Shown piece after piece: positions 27,256-39,313 of a stretch of DNA of 53,724 nt; position 1 is the stretch's first letter; every line of letters starts with the position of its first letter. The DNA lies in NCBI GenBank assembly GCA_036704125.1, contig DATNQI010000025.1:1-53724 (forward strand). Direction: 5' to 3'. The position numbers and the translations under genes were made by a program. Origin of the DNA: Pantanalinema sp. GTDB lineage: Bacteria > Cyanobacteriota > Sericytochromatia > S15B-MN24 > UBA4093. The notes under the pieces are model-generated. The model worked only from the letters and a program-made list of their open reading frames with translations. It ran no database searches and had not been told where the DNA came from.

Positions 27256-28356
27256 CTAGGCCTCCGGGACCGGCGCGGCCGAGGGCACGGGCTGCGGGGG
27301 CTCGACGGGGCCGAGCTCGCGGGCCCGCTGCTGCTGCAGCCAGAAGCGAAGGGTCGTCACCACGACCGCCATGATGGGGATGGCCAGCAGGATGCCCAGA
27401 AACCCCGCGAGCTTGCCGCCCATCAGCACCGCGGCGATGATGAGGATGGGGTGAAGGCCCGTCGTGTGGCTCATGACGCGCGGCGCGATGATGTTGTCCT
27501 TGGTCCACCAGATGACGAGCCCCGCGAGGATCACCTTGCCCACCACCGGGCCACCCTGGAGCATCGCGAGGAAGACCGCCGTCCCCAGGCCCAGGTAGAG
27601 CCCGAAGTATGGGATGATTTCCGCCAGGCCCCAGATGAGGCCCGCCACGATGCCGTAGTTCATCCCGAGCAGGCTGAACGCGGTCGAGGCGGCCGCGAGG
27701 ACCACTCCCGCGTTGATCAGCTGGCCGCGCACGTAGCGGTTGAGGCTCTGCTCGAGCTCGACCTGCAGGTAGGTGGCCTGGAGCGAGGCGCGGCTCGGCA
27801 GCGCGTCGAGCAGGGCGCGCCAGAGCCTGGAGCCGTCCTTGAGGAAGTAGAACGAGCAGACCAGGATCATGGCGCCGCTGAAGAAGCCCGAGAAGGAGCC
27901 CATCAGGAGGCCGGGCAGGTTGCTCGCCACGCTCTGGCCGAGCCCCTCGAGGCGAGGCAGGACCCACGCGTCGATCCGAAGGTCCGAGCGCAGGTGGCGC
28001 GAAGCCAGGTAGCCGTTCAGCCGATCGAGCTGGTCCTGCAGGTTCTCGATGCCGGCAGGCAACTGCACCAGGATCATCTGGAGCTGGTTGAGCACCAGGG
28101 GCACCGCGAGCGACACTGCGGCCCCGACCAGGACCACGAAGGCGACGACGACCAGCAGGACCGCGAGCCAGCGCGGCATCCGGCGCGAGAGGGGCTCGAC
28201 CGCCATCTGCAGGACGTAGGCCACCAGGATGGCGCTGACCAGGACGGTCAGGACGTCCTGGAAGTAACCTGTCGCCTGCCACCCGATGTAGCACAGGACC
28301 AGGATCAAGAGAATCGATGCGAGCTTGTAGAAGGTCTCGGCCCAGTTGCGCCCCAC
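27256..28356 (-). CDS. AI-2E family membrane transporter
   Basis: 366 residues with eight predicted helices. Family features: the PLSRRMPRWLAVLLVV region, a long cytoplasmic segment (LVQLPAGIENLQDQLDRLNGY), FYFLKDGSRLW, and the conserved GIVAGLIWGLAEIIPYFG plus the KDNIIAPRVMSHTTGLHPI stretch. The family includes putative AI-2 exporters and sodium/proton antiporters; the substrate is unknown here. I chose GTG 28356 since GGAGG lies 4 bp upstream; an ATG 43 codons earlier would lie upstream of the promoter. It converges with the ABC exporter. Confidence 0.9.
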   Translation of the reverse strand: MGRNWAETFYKLASILLILVLCYIGWQATGYFQDVLTVLVSAILVAYVLQMAVEPLSRRMPRWLAVLLVVVAFVVLVGAAVSLAVPLVLNQLQMILVQLPAGIENLQDQLDRLNGYLASRHLRSDLRIDAWVLPRLEGLGQSVASNLPGLLMGSFSGFFSGAMILVCSFYFLKDGSRLWRALLDALPSRASLQATYLQVELEQSLNRYVRGQLINAGVVLAAASTAFSLLGMNYGIVAGLIWGLAEIIPYFGLYLGLGTAVFLAMLQGGPVVGKVILAGLVIWWTKDNIIAPRVMSHTTGLHPILIIAAVLMGGKLAGFLGILLAIPIMAVVVTTLRFWLQQQRARELGPVEPPQPVPSAAPVPEA

Positions 28357-28401
28357 GGTACCTCCGAATCGGAAGGCGGGCGCAAAAGCCCGCCGAGCCT
28401 G

Positions 28402-28407
28402 ATTATA
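28402..28407 (-). promoter_or_regulatory. -10 box (TATAAT) of the AI-2E family gene
   Basis: A consensus TATAAT on the minus strand about 46 bp before GTG 28356. I see no good -35, so regulation by an activator or a weak promoter is possible. Confidence 0.4.
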
Positions 28408-28508
28408 CCGAAGCCTGAAGGCCAGCGCCACCCGGCGCCAGGGGGTGTAACAGGCAAGGGCTGAGGGTACAAGACCGATCCGCATCCAGCGACACGAAGG
28501 AGTGAGCG

Positions 28509-29390
28509 ATGACGACCGCAGGCTTCGTCCCCCATCACCTCAACGCCACGCCGAGCGATCTCGCCGGCAACGACGGCATCGGCCGATACGTGATCCTGCC
28601 CGGGTCCGACGGGCGCGCCAAGCAGATCGCCGAGCACTTCGAGGACGTGCGCGTCCTGCCGCACCCCCGCTGCCACAACCTGTACCTGGGGCGCCTGAGG
28701 GTCGGCGCTCGCCTCGTCGACGTGGCGAGCGTCTCGACGGGGATGGGCTGCGCGAGCCTCGACATCATCGTCAACGAGCTGTGCGGGCTTGGCGCCAAGC
28801 GCTTCGTGCGGGTGGGGACCGCTGGCTCCCTGCAGCCCGCGAACATCCGTGCGGGCAGCCTGGTGGTCGCCACCGCGAGCGTGCGCGACGAGGCCACCTC
28901 GCGCCGCTACGTGCCGATCGAGGTGCCGGCCGTCGCCTCGCTGGAGGTGGTGCTCGCCGCCAAGCGGGCCGCCGCCGAGCTGGGCCTCGCCCCCTCCACC
29001 CACTTCGGGGTCGTCCACTGCAAGGATTCGCTTTTCGCCCGCGAGTTCGGCGCAGGGCCGCTGAGCGAGGAGAACCACGCCTACATGAGGGTTCTGAGCG
29101 CCTCGGGCGTGCTCGCCTCCGAGATGGAGACCGCCCAGCTCTTCATCCTCGCGGCGCTCCAGGACCACCGGCTCAGGCGGGCAGCAGAGGGTCACGCCCA
29201 CCGGGTGCTCGCCGGCGCGGTGCTCGGCGTCGTGGGCGACGATCGCCCCTTCGCCACCCCCGAGGAGGAGCGCCGGGCCGTGGACGGCTCGGTCGCACTG
29301 GTGCTGGAGACGATCCGCCAGCTCGCCGCAGAGGAGCTGGGCGCCGGCCTACCCGAGCGCGAGCCCGCCTGGCAGGAGGCCGCGCGGTGA
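28509..29390 (+). CDS. Nucleoside phosphorylase (uridine phosphorylase-like)
   Basis: 293 residues of the PNP/UDP phosphorylase superfamily: phosphorolysis of nucleosides to base and ribose-1-phosphate. Features: YVILPGSDGRAKQIAEHF at the phosphate loop, STGMGCASLDIIVNEL, RVGTAGSLQP, the HCKDSLFAREFG segment and the ribose-binding SEMETAQLFILA. The mix is closest to uridine phosphorylases, but purine activity cannot be ruled out. ATG 28509 follows AAGGAGTGAGCG. The stop overlaps the next gene's GTG. Confidence 0.88.
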   Translation: MTTAGFVPHHLNATPSDLAGNDGIGRYVILPGSDGRAKQIAEHFEDVRVLPHPRCHNLYLGRLRVGARLVDVASVSTGMGCASLDIIVNELCGLGAKRFVRVGTAGSLQPANIRAGSLVVATASVRDEATSRRYVPIEVPAVASLEVVLAAKRAAAELGLAPSTHFGVVHCKDSLFAREFGAGPLSEENHAYMRVLSASGVLASEMETAQLFILAALQDHRLRRAAEGHAHRVLAGAVLGVVGDDRPFATPEEERRAVDGSVALVLETIRQLAAEELGAGLPEREPAWQEAAR

Positions 29391-29644
29391 ACGTCGTCCA
29401 GCTCGTCTCCCTGCTGGGAGCCTTCCTGGTGCTGGCGGCCTTCGCCGGCAACACCTTCGGCTGGATGAACAACCGCTCGGCGTCCTACCAGCTGCTCAAC
29501 CTGCTGGGCGCGCTGGGGCTCGGGTACGCGGCGGTCGTCGGCCGCCAGTACGGCTTCATCCTCTTGCAGGTCACCTGGGCGATGGTCAGCCTCGTGAGCC
29601 TCGCGCGCCTCCTGCCGACGCGCGCGCACCGGCAGGAGGCCTAG
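29387..29644 (+). CDS. Small membrane protein, CBU_0592 type
   Basis: 85 residues with three hydrophobic helices (about 5-25, 32-50 and 55-75). Sequence style NRSASYQLLNLLGALGLGY and FILLQVTWAMVSLVSLARL resembles the CBU_0592 family of small membrane proteins, whose function is unknown. GTG 29387 overlaps the phosphorylase stop (GTGA), so the pair is cotranslated. The stop is 13 bp from the convergent glycosidase gene end. Confidence 0.75.
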   Translation: MNVVQLVSLLGAFLVLAAFAGNTFGWMNNRSASYQLLNLLGALGLGYAAVVGRQYGFILLQVTWAMVSLVSLARLLPTRAHRQEA

Positions 29645-29656
29645 AGGAATCGCCCA

Positions 29657-31750
29657 TCAAGCGGAGGGGGCCTCGACACCGAGGTACGGGTCGCACCAAA
29701 GGGAGGCCCAGTGCATCGGGTTCCTGACCGGCACCGGATCCCTGCCGGTGACCAGGTGCGGCGAGGGATTATCCCCCTCGGGCAGGCTCAGGAGCTCGCC
29801 GGCGTAGAACACCGCTCCCTCGTCGAGCTGGTGGGCGAGGTTGGTCGCAAGGATCTCGCGGATCACCCGGGTCTCGCCGAGCTGCGAGAGGATCCTCAGC
29901 AGGTAGGGCGTCTTGCTCGGCCAGCAGACCGCCTCGTGGGCTTGCGGATCCCCCAGGTAGACACGCTCGGCCGACTCCTTGGCGATGAGGCCGAAGGCCG
30001 AGGGCCGCCCTTCGATCGCGCGCCGCACCAGCAGGTGCGTCCTCGCCCCCGCCCAGATCGCTTCGAGCTCCTGGCGGGTGAAGACGCGCTCGCCCAGGCG
30101 CGCGGCCGCCTCGACGCACGTCACCGAGCGGGTCGGGTCAGCTCGCCCCTCGCGCGTCACGAGGTTGTGCAGAAAGCCCGTGGCCGGGTTCCAGAAGATT
30201 CGCTTGTAGTGAGCGATCGCCCCTTGAAACGCCGAGCGGCTCGAAGCGAGCAATGCTTCGTCGCCGTGCCGGTCGGCCAGGGCCATCCCCGCCTCGAGCA
30301 TGCGGATCCAGCGGGCGTTCAGCTCGGGCAGGTAGAAGGCCGGGACCTGGAAGAGGGCCTGGACGTGGCGCGCGTCGCGCAGCCACGCGATTGCCTCGCG
30401 CTGCCAGGCCGGATCGAGCCGGGTCGGCAGCCCTCCGATCCTGAGCCCGTCGCACGCGAGGGCGCGCACCCCGTCCATCCATGACGCGGTCGGAAGGCTC
30501 GAGAGCAGGCCCCTTTCGTCCAGGACGGGACCGCCGCCGCGCTGCTCGTGCGAGGCCTCCTCGAAGGCGCGAAAGGCACGGAGGTAGGCCTCGTACAGCG
30601 CGTAAAGCAGGCTCGGCTCCTGCACGGCGCCCAGGTGATCCGCCAAGAAGTCGAAGAGCACCAGGGTGGTCCGGGAATCCGAGTGGCAGAGGGCCTGCCG
30701 GATGGCCTCCTCGATCAGGCCGCCGCGGCCCAACAGCAGCAGGGTCTGCCGGTTGTGAAGCAGCCCCTCGAAGACCGACGGCAGCCAGGCCGAGCGCGCC
30801 CACCAGGCGCCCGCCGCCGGCACCGAGCGGCCGTCCCGGGGCAGGTCGAACTTCTCGGCCATGACGTAGACGCGCGAGGCGACCTCGCGCGGAAGGGCCG
30901 AGAGACGCTCGAGGTAGGTGCTCGCGATCGCCTCGCGCGCGGCGACGAGCGACTCGCGACGCTCCAGGCCCGTCTGGACGGTGCCGATGGCCTCGGCCTC
31001 GCCAAAAGAAGCGGCGAAGCCGAGGGTGAAAGGAGCCGAGAGGTCGAGGGCCAGGCTGCCGAGGCTCAGCCCGCGGAAGTACTCGCGCTTGAAGTGGATC
31101 CGGCCGTGGACCGCCTCGCGGTCGCCCGAGCCCAGGCGGTAGTACAGGTCCCGGACCTGGCGATCGGGGAAGAACGCGAAGGGCGCGTCGCTTGCGATCG
31201 CGAGGTGGCGCTGCTGGTGGACGACGATGAGGCGCTCGTCGAGCCGCTCGATCTGGTGACCCTCCGGATCTGAGAAGTAGTGCGTGTGGCGCAAGTCCAG
31301 GATGGGCTTGAGGAGGATGGCGGCATCCGGATCGCCTTCCCAGGCGTAGGTGATCGCGAGCATCGCCCCGGTGGCGCCCGGCACCTCGAGGAGCTGGTAG
31401 CGCACGCTGAGGCGCCCCTCGAGGGCCTCGAACCGGTACACGGCCCAGTCGGGCGTCACCGTGACCGTCCCCGCTCGCATGGCGGGAGCCTGCCCCTTGA
31501 CCAGGAGCCTGAAGCCGACGCGATCGATCGCCTTCCAGCTCTCCGCGTGGACGAGGGCCAGCAACCCCTCGTACGCGTAATCGACCCGGTGGTACCAGAA
31601 CCCGTCGGCCTCGCACGCGCTCACGGCGGACTGGCACCACTCCGCGTGCGGCGTGCGCAGCGCCAGGCGCCGGGTGCGGGCGTGGTCCCAGTCGGGATTC
31701 TCCAGCGGAAGGAAGGTCAGCGCGCTGACCCGGCGTCGGGCGTCGATCAT
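29657..31750 (-). CDS. Amylo-alpha-1,6-glucosidase / glycogen-debranching-like enzyme
   Basis: 697 residues. The N-terminal half (about 1-270) looks like a beta-sandwich domain (HYFSDPEGHQIERLDERLIV), the C-terminal half (about 290-690) a six-hairpin (alpha/alpha) glycosidase barrel, with AGAWWARSAWLPSVFEGLL, LNARWIRMLEAGMALADRHG, FWNPATGFLHN and ending PMHWASLWCDPYLG. This domain order is that of bacterial glycogen-debranching enzymes (GDE_N/GDE_C). Exact specificity is uncertain. ATG 31750 follows GAGGAGG; a TATAAT at 31824-31829 is the likely -10. It stands alone between convergent membrane gene and the recO operon end. Confidence 0.75.
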   Translation of the reverse strand: MIDARRRVSALTFLPLENPDWDHARTRRLALRTPHAEWCQSAVSACEADGFWYHRVDYAYEGLLALVHAESWKAIDRVGFRLLVKGQAPAMRAGTVTVTPDWAVYRFEALEGRLSVRYQLLEVPGATGAMLAITYAWEGDPDAAILLKPILDLRHTHYFSDPEGHQIERLDERLIVVHQQRHLAIASDAPFAFFPDRQVRDLYYRLGSGDREAVHGRIHFKREYFRGLSLGSLALDLSAPFTLGFAASFGEAEAIGTVQTGLERRESLVAAREAIASTYLERLSALPREVASRVYVMAEKFDLPRDGRSVPAAGAWWARSAWLPSVFEGLLHNRQTLLLLGRGGLIEEAIRQALCHSDSRTTLVLFDFLADHLGAVQEPSLLYALYEAYLRAFRAFEEASHEQRGGGPVLDERGLLSSLPTASWMDGVRALACDGLRIGGLPTRLDPAWQREAIAWLRDARHVQALFQVPAFYLPELNARWIRMLEAGMALADRHGDEALLASSRSAFQGAIAHYKRIFWNPATGFLHNLVTREGRADPTRSVTCVEAAARLGERVFTRQELEAIWAGARTHLLVRRAIEGRPSAFGLIAKESAERVYLGDPQAHEAVCWPSKTPYLLRILSQLGETRVIREILATNLAHQLDEGAVFYAGELLSLPEGDNPSPHLVTGRDPVPVRNPMHWASLWCDPYLGVEAPSA

Positions 31751-31823
31751 CGGGGTCCTGCCTCCTCTTCGAGGGCAAGGGCGGACGAGTCGCGGCGAGG
31801 AAAAGCGAATAAACGATTATTAC

Positions 31824-31829
31824 ATTATA
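31824..31829 (-). promoter_or_regulatory. -10 box (TATAAT) of the glycosidase gene
   Basis: TATAAT on the minus strand in an AT-rich patch (31800-31835), about 75 bp before the ATG at 31750. No strong -35 partner. Confidence 0.45.
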
Positions 31830-31871
31830 TGACGAAGCCCGGGGGATGCGCTAACGAAAGCTTGCTACCTC

Positions 31872-32609
31872 TCAGGACTTGGCAAGCAGATCGAGCGTCT
31901 TCAAGGGGCGCCCGGCGTGGAGCGCCAGGGAGGCCTGCAGCACCCCGCGGGCATGGGCGAGCAGGTCCGGGCCCAGGGAGTGGGCGGCGATCGCCGAGAG
32001 CTCGACCGCCGAGAGCCGGCGCAAGAGCGAGAGGCCCTTGTGGTGCAGGCGCCGCTGGCCGCGGACGGCCCGGCAGGCCGCGCACAGCGCGCCGCCCTCC
32101 TCGGCCGAGAAGCCGCAGCCCTCGTGGTCGAGCGCGTCGGAGCACAGCACGCAGGCGTCGAGCTCCAGGCCGTAACCGAGGGCATGCAGGAGGGTCAGCT
32201 CGAACCAGGCGACCACGAGCGGAGGGGAGGCGGCCACCTCGAGGACCATCAGGGTCGAGGCCAGGAGGTCGAAGACCTCGGGGTGCGGCTGCTCGTCCTC
32301 GACCAGGGCCTCGACCAGCTCCGCCAGGTACATCCCCGACAAGAGGCGATCCAGGTCCTCGCGCAGGGCGCGGTGGGCGTGCAGGCCCTCGCACTGGGCC
32401 ACCACGTCGAGGTTCTTGCCCTTGCCGAGGAACCACTCGGCGCGCACGAGCGGCTCGGTCTTGCCGCCGAGCTTGCTCTGCTTGCGGCGCGCCCCCTTCG
32501 CGATCACGCGCTTGAGGCCGTGCTCGCGGGTGAAGACCACGAGGATCTTGTCGTACTCCCCGGTGGGGTAGTGGCGCAGGGTGATGCCGGTGGCGGTGTA
32601 GGTGGACAC
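31872..32609 (-). CDS. recO: DNA repair protein RecO
   Basis: 245 residues, normal length. Loads RecA on SSB-coated DNA in the RecFOR pathway. N-terminal OB fold (YTATGITLRHYPTGEYDKIL, FTREHGLKRVIAKGARR) and a helical C-terminal domain with a four-Cys zinc site (CVLCSD and CAAC with GCGFS between). I chose GTG 32609, where the OB fold begins. It follows era by 38 bp on the same strand, the common era-recO order. Confidence 0.93.
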   Translation of the reverse strand: MSTYTATGITLRHYPTGEYDKILVVFTREHGLKRVIAKGARRKQSKLGGKTEPLVRAEWFLGKGKNLDVVAQCEGLHAHRALREDLDRLLSGMYLAELVEALVEDEQPHPEVFDLLASTLMVLEVAASPPLVVAWFELTLLHALGYGLELDACVLCSDALDHEGCGFSAEEGGALCAACRAVRGQRRLHHKGLSLLRRLSAVELSAIAAHSLGPDLLAHARGVLQASLALHAGRPLKTLDLLAKS

Positions 32610-32647
32610 CCCTCGATCATCCCCGGCTCGGGCCGCACGAGCGACGG

Positions 32648-33541
32648 CTAGTCGACCGCATAGCCGAGCTGCTTGAGGTTCTTCGCCTGCTTGCGCCAGT
32701 TGGGGAGCACCTTGACCCACAGCTCGAGGTAGACCTTGCGATCGAGCGACTTCTCGATGGCGATGCGGGCCGTCCGCCCGATCTCCTTGAGCTTGCTGCC
32801 CTTCTCGCCGATGAGGATGCCCTTCTGACTCTCGCGCTCGACGAAGATGGTCGCCTGAATGTAGGCGTTGCCGTCCTCGCGCTCCTTGAACTCGTCGACG
32901 CGCACCGCCACCGCGTGGGGCACCTCGTCGCTCGTCAGGCGCAGCACCGCCTCGCGCACCAGCTCGCCCGCGATCCCGCGCTCGGTCTGGTCCGTGACCT
33001 CGTCCTCGGCGTAGAAGGGCACGCCCACGGGCATCTTCTCGACCAGCTCGTCGACCAGCTGGGGCACGCCCTTGCCGTAGAGGGCCGAGATGACGCGCAC
33101 GCCCGTGAAGGTGCCGAGCTCCTCGTAGCTCTTGAGGACCTCGGGGTCCACCTTGAGCGAGTCCACCTTGTTCAGCACCAGCATGACGGGCTTCTTGACC
33201 TGCTGGATGAGGTCGGCGACGTACTTGTCCCCCCGGCCGGCGCTGGTGCGGCCGTCCACCATGAAGACGACGAGGTCCACGTCCGAGAGGGTGTCGGTCG
33301 CGGCCTTGACCAGCTGCTCGCCCAAGAGGTGCAGGGGCTTGTGGACGCCGGGGGTGTCCACGAAGACCACCTGGGCGGCGTCCTGGTTGAGGATGCCCTT
33401 GATGCGGTGGCGGGTGGTCTGGGCCTTGGACGAGACGATCGCGATCTTCTGGCCGACGATCTTGTTCATGAGGGTCGACTTGCCCACGTTGGGGCGGCCG
33501 ACGAAGGCGACGAAACCGGAGCGAAAGGGAGTTTCGGACAA
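32648..33541 (-). CDS. era: GTPase Era
   Basis: 297 residues. Ribosome-assembly GTPase that binds the 16S rRNA 3' end. G1 GRPNVGKST, G3 DTPGVHKP and G4 NKVD are present, and the C-terminal KH domain has FVERESQKGILIGEKGSKLKEIG and VYLELWVKV. The reading frame has no ATG or GTG near the homology start; TTG 33541 (LSETPFRSGFVAFVG) with GAGGAAG upstream is the best start. It lies 2 bp after the cdd stop, so the two are likely coupled. Confidence 0.95.
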   Translation of the reverse strand: MSETPFRSGFVAFVGRPNVGKSTLMNKIVGQKIAIVSSKAQTTRHRIKGILNQDAAQVVFVDTPGVHKPLHLLGEQLVKAATDTLSDVDLVVFMVDGRTSAGRGDKYVADLIQQVKKPVMLVLNKVDSLKVDPEVLKSYEELGTFTGVRVISALYGKGVPQLVDELVEKMPVGVPFYAEDEVTDQTERGIAGELVREAVLRLTSDEVPHAVAVRVDEFKEREDGNAYIQATIFVERESQKGILIGEKGSKLKEIGRTARIAIEKSLDRKVYLELWVKVLPNWRKQAKNLKQLGYAVD

Positions 33542-33543
33542 AA

Positions 33544-33954
33544 TTAGACTTCCTCGAGGCTGGCAGGGGAGAACCCGTGGGGCAAAAGATCGGCGACCGT
33601 CAGCTTCCAGCCCTCGCCGGGCTGGTCCAGCACGACCGTCATCTCGCCGAACTCGGCGAGCACCTGGCGGCAGGCCCCGCAGGGGGTGACGGGCCGGATC
33701 CGCTCGGCGGTGACGGCGATCGCGACGAAGCGCGTGGCCCCCTCCGAGACGGCCTTGCCGATGGCGACGCGCTCGGCGCACATGGAGAGCGGGTAGGCCG
33801 CGTTCTCGACGTTGCAGCCGGTGAAGACGCGGCCGTCCTCGGTCAGGAGGGCCGCGCCGACCGGAAAGCGCGAGTAGGGGGCGTAAGCCGACCGCATGGC
33901 GTCACGCGCAGCGTCCAAAAGGGCGGTGGGATCGAAGCCTGGGCCTGATGTCAT
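33544..33954 (-). CDS. cdd: Cytidine deaminase
   Basis: 136 residues. Converts cytidine to uridine in pyrimidine salvage. The zinc site is complete: GCNVENAAYPLSMCAERVA with Cys/Glu and TPCGACRQVLAEF with two Cys. ATG 33954 is 1 bp from the pyrG stop codon. Being placed between pyrG and era, it joins a pyrimidine and ribosome-assembly operon. Confidence 0.96.
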   Translation of the reverse strand: MTSGPGFDPTALLDAARDAMRSAYAPYSRFPVGAALLTEDGRVFTGCNVENAAYPLSMCAERVAIGKAVSEGATRFVAIAVTAERIRPVTPCGACRQVLAEFGEMTVVLDQPGEGWKLTVADLLPHGFSPASLEEV

Positions 33955-33955
33955 G

Positions 33956-36958
<3,003 letters not shown>

Positions 36959-36981
<23 letters not shown>

Positions 36982-37336
36982 GCAAGGGAGGCAGCAGCAG
37001 CAGACCGCCCACCAGCACGGCGTTGAGGGCCGAGGCGAGCACGGCGGCCGCGGCCACGTCCTTGGCGGCCTTCGCGAGCGGGTGCCGCTTGTGGGTGGCC
37101 AGGTCCACCGCGTTCTCGATGGCGGTGTTGAACATCTCGCAGACCACCACCAGCGAGCAGACCATGGCGATGATCGCAAGCTCCAGGCGCGGCAGCCTGA
37201 GCGCCACCGCCAGGCAGAAGGCCAGCACCCCGCTCAGGGTGTGGATGCGCATGTTGCGCTGGGTGCGCAGCATGAAGTAGAGGCCCGCCAGGGCGTACTT
37301 GAAGCTGGCTACGAGGCTATGGGCCTTGAACCTCAA
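36959..37336 (-). CDS. dgkA: Diacylglycerol kinase (DgkA family)
   Basis: 125 residues, three membrane helices. Phosphorylates undecaprenol or diacylglycerol in the inner membrane. The conserved EMFNTAIENAVDL and AKDVAAAAVLAS stretches are intact. ATG 37336 overlaps the ybeY stop by 4 bp. In Gram-positives and cyanobacteria the order phoH-pgpH-ybeY-dgkA is common, as here. Confidence 0.95.
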
Positions 37337-37797
37337 GCCTCTTCTCCCTCTCGGCCGAGGCCGACCGCCTCGAGCAGCGCGCGCTGGCGCGCGCGCATCT
37401 CGGCCTCCTCGTCGGGGGTCTGGTGGTCGTGGCCCAGAAGGTGCAAGAGGCCGTGCGCCAGGAGGAAGCCCACCTCGCGCTCGAAGGGGTGGCCGTACTC
37501 TTCGGCCTGCCGCGCGGCCGTCTCGACCGAGACCACCACGTCCCCCAGGGAGAAGGGGATGGGCTCGGGAGGAAAGTCCTCGTCGGGCTCGAACTGGGGA
37601 AAGCTCAGGACGTCGGTTGGCCGATCCTTCTGGCGGTGTTCGAGGTTGAGGGCGTGGATCGCCGCGTCGTCGACGAAGGTCACCGAGACCTCGGCGCGAT
37701 CCTCCACGCCCGCGGCGACGAGCATCTCGGCGACGAGCCCCTCCCAGCGGGCGAGGTCGAGCCCCGCCTCGCTCTGGTCATCGAGCAGGATTTCCAA
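37333..37797 (-). CDS. ybeY: Endoribonuclease YbeY
   Basis: 154 residues. Metal-dependent RNase for 16S rRNA 3'-end maturation and ribosome quality control. The zinc signature HGLLHLLGHDH is exact, preceded by RPTDVLSFPQ and LGDVVVS. ATG 37797 lies 20 bp inside the end of the pgpH-like gene, and the stop overlaps dgkA, so translation of all three is coupled. Confidence 0.97.
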   Translation of the reverse strand: MEILLDDQSEAGLDLARWEGLVAEMLVAAGVEDRAEVSVTFVDDAAIHALNLEHRQKDRPTDVLSFPQFEPDEDFPPEPIPFSLGDVVVSVETAARQAEEYGHPFEREVGFLLAHGLLHLLGHDHQTPDEEAEMRARQRALLEAVGLGREGEEA

Positions 37798-39313
37798 CCT
37801 TTTTTCCTTCGCTTTGCTTCTTGGGGCTCAGGTCCTTGAGCCACTGGTCCGGGTACTCGATCCGCTGGTGGTAGAGGCCCTGGGTGATGCGGATGAAGGT
37901 CTGGGCCACCACCTCCAGCTCGTGCAGGGTCAGGGGGCTCTCGGAGAGCTCGCCGTCCGCCAGGCGATTGTTGATGATGCGCCGCACCGTGGCCTCGATC
38001 GCCTCGATGGTCGGGTTCTTGAGGGTCCGCAGGGTCGCCTCGGTGGCGTCGGCCAGCATGACGATGGCCTGCTCCTTGGTCCAGGGACGCGGCCCCGGGT
38101 AGCGGAAGCCCTCCTCGGAGACCGCGTCGGCCCCCTCGGCCTCTCTGGCCTGGTGGTAGAAGTAGCTGACGAAGCTCTTGCCGTGATGGGTGGCGATGAA
38201 GTCGGAGATGTCCTTGGGCAGGCGGTGGTGGCGCGCGAGCTCAAGGCCCTCCTCGACGTGGGCGATGATGACGCGGGCCGACAGGCGCGGGTTGAGCCGG
38301 TCGTGGGCGTTGTCGATCCCCAGCTGGTTCTCGACGAAGAAGATGGGGCGCTTGGTCTTCCCGATGTCGTGGTAGTAGGCCCCCACGCGCGACAGCAGGC
38401 CGTCCGCCCCGATGGCCTCGGCCGCCGACTCGGCCAGGTTCCCCACCATGATCGAGTGATGGTAGGTGCCGGGCGCCTTGGTCAGCACCAGGCGCAGCAG
38501 CGGCTGGGTGGGGTTGGCGAGCTCCAGGAGCTTGAAGGGGGTGACGATGTCGAAGATCGCCTCGATGTAGGGAAGGATCCCCACCGCGAGCACCGTCGAG
38601 CCGACGCCGCCGATGGCCCCCCACATGGCCTTCTGGCTCCAGCCCGCCGGGTCGATGCCGCCCTCCAGGGCGCCGAGCGCCCCGATGAGGGCCACGTTGA
38701 CCAGGCTCGCGAACAGGCCCGCCCGGGCGAGGTCGGATCGCGCCCGGATCCGGTGGACCGTGAGCACCGCCGCCAGCGCCCCGCCGATGTTCACCAGCAC
38801 CGCGCCCGCGCCCTCCAGGGCCGAGGGCGCCCCGGCGCCGAGGGTGGCGCCCGCCGTCAGGGCCATGACGAGCACCGTGAAGAAGGCGATGCGCGGGTTG
38901 AGAAAGACCGCGAGCAGGATCGCCGCCGCGGGCAAGGGCGAGAGGTAGGGCGAGGCCTTGAGGAGCTCCAGCAGCCACACCGCCACGAAGACGAGCAGGG
39001 TCACCAGCACCAGCACGTAGAGGCGGCGCGGCTCGCGGACGATCTGGCGCTCGAAGAGCTGGAGGTAGGCGACGTAGAGGCTCACGAGGGTGGCCACGAG
39101 GATCGCGACCCCCACCGCGGGCAGGAAGCTCGACGGGTGCCCTGCCGGCAGCCACGCGGAGTGGATCTGCAGCAGGAGCGCCGTGAGGAAGAGAAAGGAG
39201 GTCCAGAAGGCGATCGCCTGGTGGGTCTCGACCCGCTCGAAGGCGGCGCGGACCGGCTCGGGGATCCGAGCGGCCGCGCTAGCGCGAACCCTGTCGATTG
39301 CGGCTTGAATCAT
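37778..39313 (-). CDS. PgpH-type 7TM-HD phosphohydrolase, short form
   Basis: 511 residues. After an N-terminal anchor come about seven hydrophobic segments (about 35-260), then a cytosolic HD domain: HHSIMVGNLAESAAE, YYHDIGKTKRP (the HD pair), VIIAHVEEGLELA and HHGKSFVSYFYHQA. PgpH proteins hydrolyse c-di-AMP. Usual members are 700-900 residues because of a large extracytoplasmic 7TMR-HDED domain between the first two helices; that domain is absent here. The start at ATG 39313 lies 35 bp inside the phoH end, so no upstream domain is hidden. Substrate is inferred from the family. Confidence 0.88.
   Translation of the reverse strand: MIQAAIDRVRASAAARIPEPVRAAFERVETHQAIAFWTSFLFLTALLLQIHSAWLPAGHPSSFLPAVGVAILVATLVSLYVAYLQLFERQIVREPRRLYVLVLVTLLVFVAVWLLELLKASPYLSPLPAAAILLAVFLNPRIAFFTVLVMALTAGATLGAGAPSALEGAGAVLVNIGGALAAVLTVHRIRARSDLARAGLFASLVNVALIGALGALEGGIDPAGWSQKAMWGAIGGVGSTVLAVGILPYIEAIFDIVTPFKLLELANPTQPLLRLVLTKAPGTYHHSIMVGNLAESAAEAIGADGLLSRVGAYYHDIGKTKRPIFFVENQLGIDNAHDRLNPRLSARVIIAHVEEGLELARHHRLPKDISDFIATHHGKSFVSYFYHQAREAEGADAVSEEGFRYPGPRPWTKEQAIVMLADATEATLRTLKNPTIEAIEATVRRIINNRLADGELSESPLTLHELEVVAQTFIRITQGLYHQRIEYPDQWLKDLSPKKQSEGKKVGNPAR

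Noticed and set aside
27256-28485. Start of the AI-2E family gene at ATG 28483-28485
   Set aside because: That start lies upstream of the TATAAT box and encodes a basic tail without homology. GTG 28356 has a good ribosome site.
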